Below are positions 19,623 through 27,913 of a DNA stretch of 28,034 bases, piece after piece; the first letter of the stretch is position 1; every line of letters begins with the position of its first letter. Under the pieces are notes generated by a model that worked only from the letters and a program-made list of their open reading frames with translations, ran no database searches and was not told the origin of the DNA. Source of the DNA: a virus; the IMG/VR virus record IMGVR_UViG_3300027777_000119, positions 1 through 28,034 of that record. The stretch is one strand, 5' to 3'. The position numbers were made by a program, and so were the translations under genes.

Positions 19623-22092
19623 AGCCTCTCACGTCGCCAACATCGGCACTAAGCAAAACCTTGCCTAACTGATAATCGCCACCCGCAACGTCGGACACAA
19701 AGATCAAACGCAACTCCCGCCGCTGCTCCCGCATATCAATCTTGCCAATATCCTTGTCAAACATATAAGGTGGGCTTCTTTCGTCTGGCCCCTGAGCGAA
19801 TGATCGCCCGGTAACGTACACCCGCATCTCGCCTTCCATAACAAAATCGGGCTCAATACGCTCCAAACGCAGCCAACGGTTTGTGCCCTCTGCAGCGGAC
19901 TGAGACGGCCCACCGCTAATCAACCCAAGGTCGTTGGTTTCAAAATAGCTTTCAATTGCCAAAACATTTTGACCAACAACTTCGTCGGTTCCAATCTCGT
20001 GTTGGTAAATAGAGATTAACCCCCCAACCGTTGAAAACGTCAACACCCCAGAAGCCGTTCCAGTTGCGGCCAAAGACATAAGGATGCCCTGAGCGTAAAT
20101 GGCTGTAACGGGGATGCGAAAGCCAGATCCAGTCCCGCCAATTGATGCGGCTGTGGCACTTAAAACATTCCCAACAACGTACCCCTGCCCTCTAGCCGTG
20201 ATCGTAACTGAGGTTACAGCCCCACCAGAAACTACAATTGTTGCCTTCGCAGAGCCACCAGAGCCCCCCGTAAGCGAAACATTGGTGTAGGTACCGTTGG
20301 TATACGAAGACCCGCCAGTAATGGCTCCAAGGGTCTTTATATTACTTGTTGAAATTGCTGCAACGGCAGTTCCAACAGCAATGTTTGAGCCACTGATTAT
20401 TTGAGTCAACTCAACCAATATGTTGTAAGTGTCAGAGTACAAAAATAAGCTACCAGAACTCACTGAATACGTTTCAGTGAAAACAACTTGGCTCACGGAC
20501 TCTTCCCAGTTTGCCTCAATTGGGTAAGCAAACACTTGAGAAAAGAAGCCCGCCGAACGCCGAGCGCCAAGAGCTTGACCAGCATCGTACCAAGTGTTCT
20601 CGCGCACGTTGTAGATGATTGCGTCCGTACATTCGGTTGCATCGCCGCGAGGGTAAAACCACCAGACTTCACCAAAACGAGGCACCTTGCAAGCCCAAAC
20701 TTTTTGTCTTTGGGCGTAGTTCAAGTTGTCAAAAAAGTAGTTCTGGTTCATGGAGTTTGGAACCTCCTTGACCACGCCGTTGTACATCAAGAAGCGGTCA
20801 ACTCCAATCCAATAATAGATGCCGTCATACTCGATGGCGCACTGGCTTGACAGGATTGATGACTGGCTGCTAATAATGTCATAACGCCAGAATTGAGGGG
20901 GGGTGCCCGTACCACCAGTGTATGAAACTCGGATCAAACTGTCGAGGCTCCAGAACAACCCAGAAGGCGCGTTAGAACCACCCCGGACGGGCAACCCTTG
21001 CACAATCTTTCCAGAGGCTACGTTGGTTGCGTTGGCATCCGCCGACACCCAATCCTGCGCGTTGCCTGCTCCACAATTTTGAATCAAACCATTATTGCCA
21101 TAAACAAAAATATAGGGGTGCAGCGTGACTACGCCACCAGACACCGCAATGTTGTTGTTGAACGTAATAACGGTTGAGGCAGATGTGGCAGTCGCTGCGT
21201 TTGACAGTTGTACGTTCTGGTACAAACCAAGAGTAAAAACAAACCCAACCGTTGTCCCAGCGGTAGTAACAACACCCGCCCCACCACTTGTGGTTGACAG
21301 TTGAAAGGTGGTTGTAAGGTTGGTGGCAATAATGTAATAAGTGGTTTGGGTTACAAGGCCCGTAGAGGTTCCTGTTAAAGCCCCAGAAACTTTTACTGTT
21401 TGCCCAACAAAAAGACCGGCAGTTGCCGTGCAACTCATTTGACCAGCGGTGCCAGTAACCGCCACCGAATCAAGGTTTGGTGCAACAAGGGTTGTAGCCA
21501 CAACCGTAGTGTTTGCTGGAATCCCAGTACCAGAAACTGTTTGGCCTGCTCCCGTAAGCACTGCAGCAGATGCTGAATAAATATTGATGGTGCTATTCAG
21601 AACAAATGCCTCAGTGAAAACACCAATCTGGCTCATTGTTAAGCCGGTAATGTCGCCAATTAAAACAGGGGTATCAACCGTGCTGCTGATGGAGTTCAAG
21701 TTCTGGCACGGCGCAGCCAAAATTGTTTGCAACCCGGAACCAGTAAGGTCATAAAAACCATCAAACTGCCATAAGTTTTTTGGCGATGCGGTAAAGTTGC
21801 TTAGCGTAAAATTTTCAACTCCTGCGCCAACACCGTTTTCATCAAGGGAAAGAACTTGCATTCCATTGTTGTACCCACTAAAAACAGACGAGGCTGCGTT
21901 TTGTGTGTTTACCCAAATACCACGAGACGGGCCATTCAATTGGTTTGAAATGACGCGATAGCCGCCAATCTTTCTAGGGCGACCGCGCTGGAACCGTACC
22001 CAGCGGCCATCGTTGTAAAAATTCCTGTCCAGCACCGTTCCGTCGCGCTGAATCCCAGCCTGTGTGTCAAGCGTGAAAACCTTTGCAGTCAT
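19612..22092 (-). CDS. Putative tail/head-completion structural protein (826 aa)
   Basis: The product has 826 residues. The N-terminus (FTLDTQAGIQRDGT, then DGRWVRFQRGRPRKIGGYR) is a layout I associate with podovirus tail or stabilisation proteins next to an adaptor gene. The middle is beta-rich and Thr/Gly/Ser-rich, with GQTVKVSGALTGTSTGLV and TTFQLSTTSGGAG. Around residues 587-669 sits a Gly/Thr-rich insert (SYTNGTYTNVSLTGG ... GSGFRIPVTA) common in decorative phage domains. The C-terminus returns to a conserved-looking end (ERSPPYMFD, YQLGKVLLS). It overlaps the 414-residue gene start/stop by one base. Confidence 0.65.
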   Translation of the reverse strand: MTAKVFTLDTQAGIQRDGTVLDRNFYNDGRWVRFQRGRPRKIGGYRVISNQLNGPSRGIWVNTQNAASSVFSGYNNGMQVLSLDENGVGAGVENFTLSNFTASPKNLWQFDGFYDLTGSGLQTILAAPCQNLNSISSTVDTPVLIGDITGLTMSQIGVFTEAFVLNSTINIYSASAAVLTGAGQTVSGTGIPANTTVVATTLVAPNLDSVAVTGTAGQMSCTATAGLFVGQTVKVSGALTGTSTGLVTQTTYYIIATNLTTTFQLSTTSGGAGVVTTAGTTVGFVFTLGLYQNVQLSNAATATSASTVITFNNNIAVSGGVVTLHPYIFVYGNNGLIQNCGAGNAQDWVSADANATNVASGKIVQGLPVRGGSNAPSGLFWSLDSLIRVSYTGGTGTPPQFWRYDIISSQSSILSSQCAIEYDGIYYWIGVDRFLMYNGVVKEVPNSMNQNYFFDNLNYAQRQKVWACKVPRFGEVWWFYPRGDATECTDAIIYNVRENTWYDAGQALGARRSAGFFSQVFAYPIEANWEESVSQVVFTETYSVSSGSLFLYSDTYNILVELTQIISGSNIAVGTAVAAISTSNIKTLGAITGGSSYTNGTYTNVSLTGGSGGSAKATIVVSGGAVTSVTITARGQGYVVGNVLSATAASIGGTGSGFRIPVTAIYAQGILMSLAATGTASGVLTFSTVGGLISIYQHEIGTDEVVGQNVLAIESYFETNDLGLISGGPSQSAAEGTNRWLRLERIEPDFVMEGEMRVYVTGRSFAQGPDERSPPYMFDKDIGKIDMREQRRELRLIFVSDVAGGDYQLGKVLLSADVGDVRGYGP

Positions 22093-23336
22093 CAGAACAC
22101 CCCACCAGACACGCCTCCAGTAAAATTTCCAGTTCCCGTAATTGCGACGCCAGTAGCTGTTAAGCCTAGGCGCTTAGTGCCAAGAATGGATATTCCAAAT
22201 TCACCAGTTGCCGGTCTGTAAACGCCAGTTGAAGGTTCAGAGGCAAAATTCAAAGTAGGTGCGCCAACCGTACCATCTGCCATAGATACCGAAGTTGCAC
22301 CAGCCGCAATGGTCGAAGCGTTCAGCAAATTAAGCGAATCGCAAACCAAAATAATTTGCTGGGCCGCTGGGACGGTTGCAACAGCGCCGCCTGAATTGGT
22401 TGTAAACGTAATATTGTAACCAGCACCCGTACCGTCGGTCTGGTTGGTAATGTAATAAACTTGCACAGTTGGCGGCAAGATAACCGTCACGTTCGCAGAC
22501 AAAGTTCCAGTAAACTTCTGGATGACGTTTGCGGCCTCACTTGCAGTCAGCGTATAGCTGCCGCTTACTACAGGGTACGTCAACTGCGTAAAGTTAAACT
22601 GACTGACCTGACCAAGCCCGACCGTGTAAAAAGCCGTGCCTGAACAGGCCAAAATACAAGAGTCAGAAGGCTGCAACGAGATGGTTCCCGCGCCATTAAC
22701 CAGACCACTTGCTGGAGAAACAGTCAAGGTGCCAGTGCCACCGTTGCGAACTAATACATACCAATCGTTGCCTAGAGTTCCCGGAGCCGTCAACGTGAGC
22801 GTACCAGCGCCGCCAGTCCAAACTCTGGTTGAGGCGCGGTCAACGGCTGTAAGCGTAGCGGAAGTAGAAAAAGTGGTAACTAAATATGCGCTGTTGAGCG
22901 TATTTGAAATTGCCTTGAGGCCATAGCCCGCAAGCGTTGTAGCGTCAACATTGGACGTCCCAACGCCAAAAGCAATGATCCCCCAAGTACCAGCCGTGGT
23001 GGCGTTTTCCGTCAAATAGATGTATTGCGTCTGACCCGGAGTTACCGTCACGATTGCGTTTACGCCAAGGTAATCCTTGACCGTAAAATTGTATGAGCCG
23101 GTGTTCCGAATCAGCGCGTCTTGACCAACCGACGTCTGGTTCGCTGGCGGCATCAGCAGGGAAAAGGAACCCGTTGCCGAACTGGACGACACGTCCATAA
23201 TCCGAGCCGCAGCATCATCCAGCGCACTGCCGTTAAGAGGCCATGTAAGCTGGAAGTTGGCAGTCAGCGCTATTGCACGGTACGAGACGTCCGTTGGCTG
23301 GATGACTTGACCTGTAAACGGGCTATTGAAGCTCAT
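22092..23336 (-). CDS. Beta-rich tail-fibre-type protein (414 aa)
   Basis: The product has 414 residues, largely beta with many Gly, Thr, Ser and Ala. Its N-terminus (SFNSPFTGQVIQPTDVSYRA) may anchor it to the tail. The middle has hydrophobic strands separated by short Gly turns. The C-terminus (STGVYRPATGEFGISILGTK, then LGLTATGVAITGTGNF) resembles the end of fibre or tail-spike proteins that fold as trimeric beta structures. GAGGGA precedes the ATG, and the start overlaps the adaptor stop as ATGA. It may be a tail fibre or a head-tail decoration; the receptor is unknown. Confidence 0.65.
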   Translation of the reverse strand: MSFNSPFTGQVIQPTDVSYRAIALTANFQLTWPLNGSALDDAAARIMDVSSSSATGSFSLLMPPANQTSVGQDALIRNTGSYNFTVKDYLGVNAIVTVTPGQTQYIYLTENATTAGTWGIIAFGVGTSNVDATTLAGYGLKAISNTLNSAYLVTTFSTSATLTAVDRASTRVWTGGAGTLTLTAPGTLGNDWYVLVRNGGTGTLTVSPASGLVNGAGTISLQPSDSCILACSGTAFYTVGLGQVSQFNFTQLTYPVVSGSYTLTASEAANVIQKFTGTLSANVTVILPPTVQVYYITNQTDGTGAGYNITFTTNSGGAVATVPAAQQIILVCDSLNLLNASTIAAGATSVSMADGTVGAPTLNFASEPSTGVYRPATGEFGISILGTKRLGLTATGVAITGTGNFTGGVSGGVF

Positions 23337-23968
23337 GAATCCCTCACAATCGCTTGTCGATCAGCCACCCGCGTGACGTCTTCCGTCTGCAGTGCGGTGA
23401 TAGTTTGCTGATATTGAGCCTGCCACATTGGCAAACGCTCATCATTTTTCAGGAACGGCATAGCCTGCAACAGGGTGCCGTAAAGAAGAGCCTGCGGGGA
23501 ATATTCCGTAAACCAGTTCGATTGGTTCGAGGAATCCAGAGGCTGGACACGCTCATAGTACAGCGCCTCGTAGGAATAATCGTCTGCGGGCGTGGGTGCT
23601 ACAAGCCAATGCGTGAAGTCGTAGTCGCAGTAAAACAGCGGCACGTCAGTCAACGAGGCATTCGGCCAGTATTCGCGCAAATACTCGTACTTACGGAGCA
23701 GGACTGGGGTACGGACACCGGCAACCGTGATGTTCATCGAAACGGTCTTGCGCCAGCGGGCGGGCTTGGCAATGACGGCCTCGCTTAAAACCATTGTGCT
23801 TTCGACGACCACAAGGTTACCAAGGAACTTAATGTCAGCCGCGATGCACTGCTCCGCCAGCATAATAAACTGCGGGATCTTGGTCAGGGTTGCTTCGTCG
23901 GTACGTTCCAGATAGGTCGATATGTCATTGACCAAGCTGTCATACGTCATAACTGCGGCTGAAGTCAC
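23333..23968 (-). CDS. Podovirus adaptor-like (head-tail connector) protein
   Basis: The product has 211 residues. The N-terminus (MTYDSLVNDISTYLERTD, then IPQFIMLAEQCIAADIKFLG) and the central aromatic part (YLREYWPNAS, CDYDFTHWLVAPTP, YEALYYERVQPL) fit the SU10-type adaptor layout, a ring below the portal. The start is a GTG at 23968 with AAAGG seven bases upstream. The ATG six codons later lacks a ribosome site, so I prefer GTG, though the shorter form cannot be excluded. A candidate promoter lies upstream. It should connect the head to the tail proteins encoded next. Confidence 0.7.
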   Translation of the reverse strand: MTSAAVMTYDSLVNDISTYLERTDEATLTKIPQFIMLAEQCIAADIKFLGNLVVVESTMVLSEAVIAKPARWRKTVSMNITVAGVRTPVLLRKYEYLREYWPNASLTDVPLFYCDYDFTHWLVAPTPADDYSYEALYYERVQPLDSSNQSNWFTEYSPQALLYGTLLQAMPFLKNDERLPMWQAQYQQTITALQTEDVTRVADRQAIVRDS

Positions 23969-23992
23969 GGGGATGCCTTTATGGTTTAAAGC

Positions 23993-24021
23993 ATTTTAAG
24001 TCTCATTGGGGGTAAAGACAA
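23993..24021 (-). promoter_or_regulatory. Candidate leftward promoter for tail genes
   Basis: Minus strand: TTGTCT (24016-24021), 17-bp spacer, TAAAAT (23993-23998, five of six consensus bases). It lies in the gap between the endolysin stop and the adaptor start. Expression of the tail block could thus be boosted separately from the lysis genes. No operator of the GTGTAA type is present. Confidence 0.4.
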
Positions 24022-24023
24022 CG

Positions 24024-24452
24024 TCAAACAAACAGCTTTGTCCCCGTTTTGTCAATTATCAGCGCTTGTTTCCTTGGCGCGGTCTCTGGATTACTTGGAA
24101 TGCTTATATGCGTCCATGAGTCAAATTCGCGGATAAGTTGGTCGTAAGGTATCCCGGAAGCTATTAAAGCCCGTACAACCCCGTCTGGGGCCATCCCGGG
24201 CACCCTGATGTCAGCCGCACAGCCAATTCGGTGCTGACTGGTGTCCTTTGACCCTACAGCGTCGTTTACCGCCTTAGACCGAAACGCCGAGTTGACCATA
24301 ATAGGCCGGTTGTTCAGGGTACTTTTTACTATCTCAAGGAACTCAGCAAGCCGTTGCAGGTTGGCTACTTCTGCACCATTTGGCGTGTTATCAAACTCAC
24401 GGTGGCTGGTGTGGGTAAGTTCTTCCAGCGTGAAATGGTCAGTCAGGTTCAT
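24024..24452 (-). CDS. Endolysin, M15-type peptidase
   Basis: The product has 142 residues, a single domain. VNSAFRSK, SQHRIGCAADI and WTHIS supply H74, D81 and H115, the zinc ligands of M15 D-Ala-D-Ala carboxypeptidase/L-Ala-D-Glu peptidases. It lacks a signal peptide, so it needs the holin encoded just before it. The ATG overlaps the holin stop as ATGA. It should cut peptide bonds in peptidoglycan at lysis. The family is well known in phages of Gram-negative hosts. Confidence 0.88.
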   Translation of the reverse strand: MNLTDHFTLEELTHTSHREFDNTPNGAEVANLQRLAEFLEIVKSTLNNRPIMVNSAFRSKAVNDAVGSKDTSQHRIGCAADIRVPGMAPDGVVRALIASGIPYDQLIREFDSWTHISIPSNPETAPRKQALIIDKTGTKLFV

Positions 24453-24838
24453 TTAGCTGCGACACCGTTGATTTTTTCAAAAGTACGCAAGGTGCCCATT
24501 CCCAGCAAGCCAAACAACAACGGCAGCATTTCGGTCAAATCCGCTGGGGATAGCGCAATAGTGACATGAGCGACAGCCAGAGCCACCTTCAATACAGGCA
24601 GGCCGATCCAGTTCCACGCACAAGCGGCACCACATACCCAGCCTACGAATGGCCTCCAACCCGAAACAAAGACGGACGGGTTGGCCGCTTCGGCTTTGTT
24701 GATGTCAAGCTGGCCCTGAACAACCATCACGGCTGCTGCAAGCTGCTGTTTCTCTGCCTCCGACTTGTCAGGCCAGATTTTATTAATGACTGTGCCAGCA
24801 AGATCAGAAATTGCACCAAGTCCAGTGAGGTCAGGCAT
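24449..24838 (-). CDS. Holin, 3TM superfamily type
   Basis: The product has 129 residues. An N-terminal helix and charged region (KSEAEKQQLAAAVMVVQGQL) precedes SGWRPFVGWVCGAACAWNW, the signature of the 3TM holin family, and then two more hydrophobic stretches (LPVLKVALAVAHVTIAL and LTEMLPLLFGLLGMGTL). It should form inner-membrane holes that let the endolysin out. AAGGGG precedes the ATG, and the stop overlaps the endolysin start. Confidence 0.82.
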   Translation of the reverse strand: MPDLTGLGAISDLAGTVINKIWPDKSEAEKQQLAAAVMVVQGQLDINKAEAANPSVFVSGWRPFVGWVCGAACAWNWIGLPVLKVALAVAHVTIALSPADLTEMLPLLFGLLGMGTLRTFEKINGVAAK

Positions 24839-24850
24839 AACAGTTACCCC

Positions 24851-25072
24851 TTATTTGTCAGCTTTTGCATCAATCTTGTCGTAAATGCCCTTGAGCATGG
24901 CTTTAATTTCCCCAACATCCCGGATGTAATCGTCCCGACGAACGTACCTATTGGGCATTTCTTTTACATCATCATCAAGCCTATCAAGCGATCTGGTTAT
25001 TCTGTTAAGAACCCAACCCCCAAAAAACCCAAAGATTGTAATGGCAATATTTACGATTGATTGAGTTTCCAT
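24851..25072 (-). CDS. Small membrane protein of the lysis cassette
   Basis: The product has 73 residues. An N-terminal hydrophobic helix (about 6-25, VNIAITIFGFFGGWVLNRIT) is followed by a charged helical part (RRDDYIRDVGEIKAMLKGIY). This single-span plus coiled-coil layout, next to a holin, fits an inner-membrane spanin or accessory lysis protein. No outer-membrane partner (lipoprotein) is seen nearby, so the spanin idea is weak. GCGGAG is upstream of the ATG. Confidence 0.6.
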   Translation of the reverse strand: METQSIVNIAITIFGFFGGWVLNRITRSLDRLDDDVKEMPNRYVRRDDYIRDVGEIKAMLKGIYDKIDAKADK

Positions 25073-25074
25073 TA

Positions 25075-25236
25075 CTACTCCGCTTTAGGTTCTTGTTGTT
25101 CAACACCGGTTTGCAATTGCCCTTCTGCTTCTTTGTTTAAACCATTGATAAGTTGGAATACCTCACCGTATGGACGGGTAGATAAGTATTGCAGGATGCC
25201 GTTAACCAAGCCGAGAGAGAAAGTCAGTTTTTCCAT
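25075..25236 (-). CDS. Small hypothetical protein (53 aa)
   Basis: The product has 53 residues (begins MEKLTFSLGL; contains LSTRPYGEVFQLINGL). AGAGGT precedes the ATG, which is directly adjacent to the stop of the 103-residue gene. The sequence suggests an amphipathic helix with a polar tail. Similar short proteins are frequent in phage lysis and tail regions, with unknown role. Confidence 0.6.
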   Translation of the reverse strand: MEKLTFSLGLVNGILQYLSTRPYGEVFQLINGLNKEAEGQLQTGVEQQEPKAE

Positions 25237-25548
25237 TTAAACCTCTAGTTGGGTTTGTAACACTGCCAACACCATTTTAGCTTTGCGTTGTTCCAGTTTT
25301 TCTGTTCGCAACGTGATGATGAGCTTGTCTTTGAACAACAGGTCTGCCACGCGGGTCAGCAGCACTTCGTCGTGGATGACGCTCACAATATCAGACAGAG
25401 CAAAATCCGCGTAATGTGCAATATCGTCATCCCATTCTTCAGTGATGTTAGCAATCATGCGCGTGTAGTTGTCAATGTTGAGTTGGTATCCCGCGATTTC
25501 TTCGATACGCTGCTCAACTGCGGCTTTGAAAGTTTCCTGTTTGTTCAT
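25237..25548 (-). CDS. Hypothetical helical protein (103 aa)
   Basis: The product has 103 residues, almost fully helical and charged (TFKAAVEQRIEEIAGYQLNI, then LFKDKLIITLRTEKLEQRKA). It could form a coiled coil, and no known domain is recognised. AGGAAA sits before the ATG, overlapping the end of the propeller gene's 3' region. It may be a chaperone or assembly factor for the fibre proteins encoded next to it (inference from position). Confidence 0.6.
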   Translation of the reverse strand: MNKQETFKAAVEQRIEEIAGYQLNIDNYTRMIANITEEWDDDIAHYADFALSDIVSVIHDEVLLTRVADLLFKDKLIITLRTEKLEQRKAKMVLAVLQTQLEV

Positions 25549-25559
25549 GCGGTTTCCTG

Positions 25560-26582
25560 TTAATTTGGAGAGAATGCTACACCATTGCCCTGCCCGGCAG
25601 GCAACGTGGTGGGATTGGCATATTTAGTCCCAAACCCAGCCGACCAAGGGTAGACGGAGATATCCGGAGAAAAACCATGAGCAACTGCTATATCACTGCC
25701 TGATGCGTTAAAAGTTACTCCAAATGCATTGCCTGCGGGTAGCGTAGCGGGATCGGCATATTTAGTCCCAAACCCAGCCGACCAAGGGTAGACGGAGATA
25801 TACGGAGAAGTGCTATGAGCAACTGCAATAGTGTTGCCAGACGGGTTAAAAGTGACCCCGTTGCCCTGCCCGGTAGGCAACGTAGCGGGATCGGCATATT
25901 TGGTTCCAAACCCAGCAGACCAAGGATATACGGAAATATAAGGTGTGCCAGCGTGTGCCACAGCTACATCAGCACCAGAAGGACTGAACACTATGCCGTT
26001 TCCAGTTCCGGCAGGCAACGTGGCAGGATTAGCGTATTTAGTACCAAAACCCGCTGCCCACGGATACGCAGAAACAAAGGGCGTGATGGCGTGGGCGATT
26101 GCTATAGTGGTTCCTGCTGGGGAAAATGCCACACTGTTGCCAGAGTTAGTAGGAAGTGTAGCGGGATCGGCATATTTAGTACCAAAACCCGCTGCCCACG
26201 GATACGCGGCGATACGCGGAGAACTGCTATAAGCAACTGCAATGGTATTGCCAGACGGATTAAAAGTGACCCCGTTGCCCTGCCCGGTAGGCAACGTAGC
26301 GGGATCGGCATATTTGGTTCCAAATCCAGACGACCAAGGGTAGACGGAGATGTAAGGTGTGGTGACGTGTGCAACTGCGATGGTATCGCCAGACGGGTTA
26401 AAAGTGACGCTGTTGCCATTTCCGGTGGGCAACGTGGTGGGATTGGCATATTTAGTCCCAAACCCAGCCGACCACGGATACACGGAGATGTAAGGTGAGG
26501 TGACGTGTGCAACTGCAATAGTGCTGCTATTTCCTGTAGCCGCTACATTCACCGACAAAAGAGCTTGTTGATTGGAACTCAT
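25560..26582 (-). CDS. Seven-bladed beta-propeller tail protein
   Basis: The product has 340 residues: a short N-terminal part, then seven tandem 46-residue repeats. Each contains a consensus of 'AVAH..(S/T)P.IS.YPW', 'GFGTKYA(N/D)P.TLP', and 'G.G..F.PSG..I'. The last repeat ends at FSPN without the final strand, while the N-terminus carries GNSSTI, so the N-terminus can close blade seven (velcro closure). The repeats suit receptor or glycan binding. The gene follows the fibre gene as ATGA. Function is inferred from fold and position; the family is not one I recognise. Confidence 0.7.
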   Translation of the reverse strand: MSSNQQALLSVNVAATGNSSTIAVAHVTSPYISVYPWSAGFGTKYANPTTLPTGNGNSVTFNPSGDTIAVAHVTTPYISVYPWSSGFGTKYADPATLPTGQGNGVTFNPSGNTIAVAYSSSPRIAAYPWAAGFGTKYADPATLPTNSGNSVAFSPAGTTIAIAHAITPFVSAYPWAAGFGTKYANPATLPAGTGNGIVFSPSGADVAVAHAGTPYISVYPWSAGFGTKYADPATLPTGQGNGVTFNPSGNTIAVAHSTSPYISVYPWSAGFGTKYADPATLPAGNAFGVTFNASGSDIAVAHGFSPDISVYPWSAGFGTKYANPTTLPAGQGNGVAFSPN

Positions 26583-27898
26583 GTCAGGTTCGTCCCAGAA
26601 ATAATCCACTCCGTAGAAGTCAGCTTAATTGCCGTAGCCAAACCGTTTGCTGTAAGGGTTCGACTTCCTGTGGTTCCCGCACCAGCCAGACGCATCGTGT
26701 CTGAGGTGATGGCAATTGTCAAAGTACCTGCGGCGTTCTGGTTTACAAACGTAACCGCCGTACCAATGGGGTAAGCAACGGAGGAGTTTGCCGGAATGGT
26801 AAATGTACGCGCTGAAGTGTCCGAGCTAGGGTGCAGAATACTCTTGCCTTGATCTCCCAGCACCAGAGTGTATGTAGTTGACTGGCTGTTCTGGGGGATG
26901 TTTAAGTATCCAACACCGTTAGTCCCATCTGCCGTACAGTTTGTGAGAGTGCCGCTAGATGGCGTACCAAGAATAGGCGTCACCAAAGTAGGGCTAATTG
27001 CAAATACATTAGCTCCAGTCCCTGTTTCATCCGTCAGGGCAGTCAACAATTGCAATGAAGTGAATGACCCAAGGGATGCTGCGTTGCCTACGGAGGTCAC
27101 CATGCCAGTAAGGTTCGCGTTAGTTGTGACGTTGCTGGCCGTGAAGCTGGTAGCCGTCCCAGTGATGTTTGTTCCAACCAGAGCAGACGGGGTTCCCAAA
27201 GCTGGAGTGACAAGAGTCGGGCTAGTCGCAAATACATTAGCACCTGTACCTGTTTCGTCGGTAAGAGCGGTTGCTAATTGCAATGATGTGAACGAACCCA
27301 ATGAGGTGGCATTACCAGAAGAAGTCACCGCACCAGTCAAATTTGCGTTGGTTGTGACGTTACCTGCGGTCAGTCCAGAAGCAGTCCCAGTCAGGTTTGT
27401 AGCAACCCCAGATGCTGGCGTACCCAATGCACCACCGTTAACTACAAACGCCCCTGCGGAGCCTACAGCAATTCCCAGAGCCGTCAATGCCCCAGTTCCC
27501 GTAGTGACAGTAGCAGGAGCAGCGCCAGCGCCACCACCGACTACCAAAGCATTCAAAGCCAGTGCAGCCGAAGATGCCCAAGCCGAAGCACTAGAAAAGT
27601 AAGGAACACCCCCGCTAGTACCGGCAACTGTCAGAGCAAGCGTCCCAGATGCCGTAATAGGAGATCCACCAACTGAAACAATACCGCCTGTAAAAGACTG
27701 AGCAACGCTGGTCACCGTGCCAGCCGCACCAGCCTTAGTGGCAATAATCTGTACCACCCCAGAGTTATCCTTGTAGTAAAGTTTGCCATCCGTAATGTTG
27801 ATGGCAAGTTCACCGTTTGTCAGATTGCCCGTGACTGGGGCTGCTGCTCCGGTGGTGCTGTAGTACAGTTGGATTGGGGTGAAGCCGCTTTGTGCCAT
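26579..27898 (-). CDS. Tail-fibre-type protein with internal repeats
   Basis: The product has 439 residues. The N-terminus (SGFTPIQLYYSTTGAAAP, then LTNGELAINITDGKLYYKD) resembles the N-terminal tail-attachment part of phage fibre proteins. The middle has at least two copies of a 76-residue repeat (NVTTNANLTG ... ALTDETGTGANVF ... TLVTP). The C-terminus is beta-rich. It probably forms a trimeric fibre on the tail. ACGGAG precedes the ATG. The repeated region could vary by recombination. Confidence 0.7.
   Translation of the reverse strand: MAQSGFTPIQLYYSTTGAAAPVTGNLTNGELAINITDGKLYYKDNSGVVQIIATKAGAAGTVTSVAQSFTGGIVSVGGSPITASGTLALTVAGTSGGVPYFSSASAWASSAALALNALVVGGGAGAAPATVTTGTGALTALGIAVGSAGAFVVNGGALGTPASGVATNLTGTASGLTAGNVTTNANLTGAVTSSGNATSLGSFTSLQLATALTDETGTGANVFATSPTLVTPALGTPSALVGTNITGTATSFTASNVTTNANLTGMVTSVGNAASLGSFTSLQLLTALTDETGTGANVFAISPTLVTPILGTPSSGTLTNCTADGTNGVGYLNIPQNSQSTTYTLVLGDQGKSILHPSSDTSARTFTIPANSSVAYPIGTAVTFVNQNAAGTLTIAITSDTMRLAGAGTTGSRTLTANGLATAIKLTSTEWIISGTNLT
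26950..27405. repeat. 228-bp in-frame repeat in tail-fibre gene
   Basis: GTTGTGACGTT recurs at 27123 and 27351, exactly 228 bases (76 codons) apart, and the surrounding sequence repeats with moderate divergence. It encodes two fibre repeats. The edges are approximate. Confidence 0.65.
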
Positions 27899-27913
27899 GA
27901 TTTACTCCGTTTT

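Noticed and set aside
26868-27602. Long plus-strand open frame opposite the tail-fibre gene (244 codons)
   Set aside because: It mirrors a repeated Gly/Thr/Ala-rich gene on the other strand, has Val/Pro/Ala-rich composition typical of an antisense frame and no convincing ribosome site. The minus-strand gene has a good start and coupling.
25560-27898. Diversity-generating retroelement acting on the repeated tail genes
   Set aside because: No reverse transcriptase gene and no template/variable repeat pair with adenine-biased differences. The repeats are tandem in-gene duplications.
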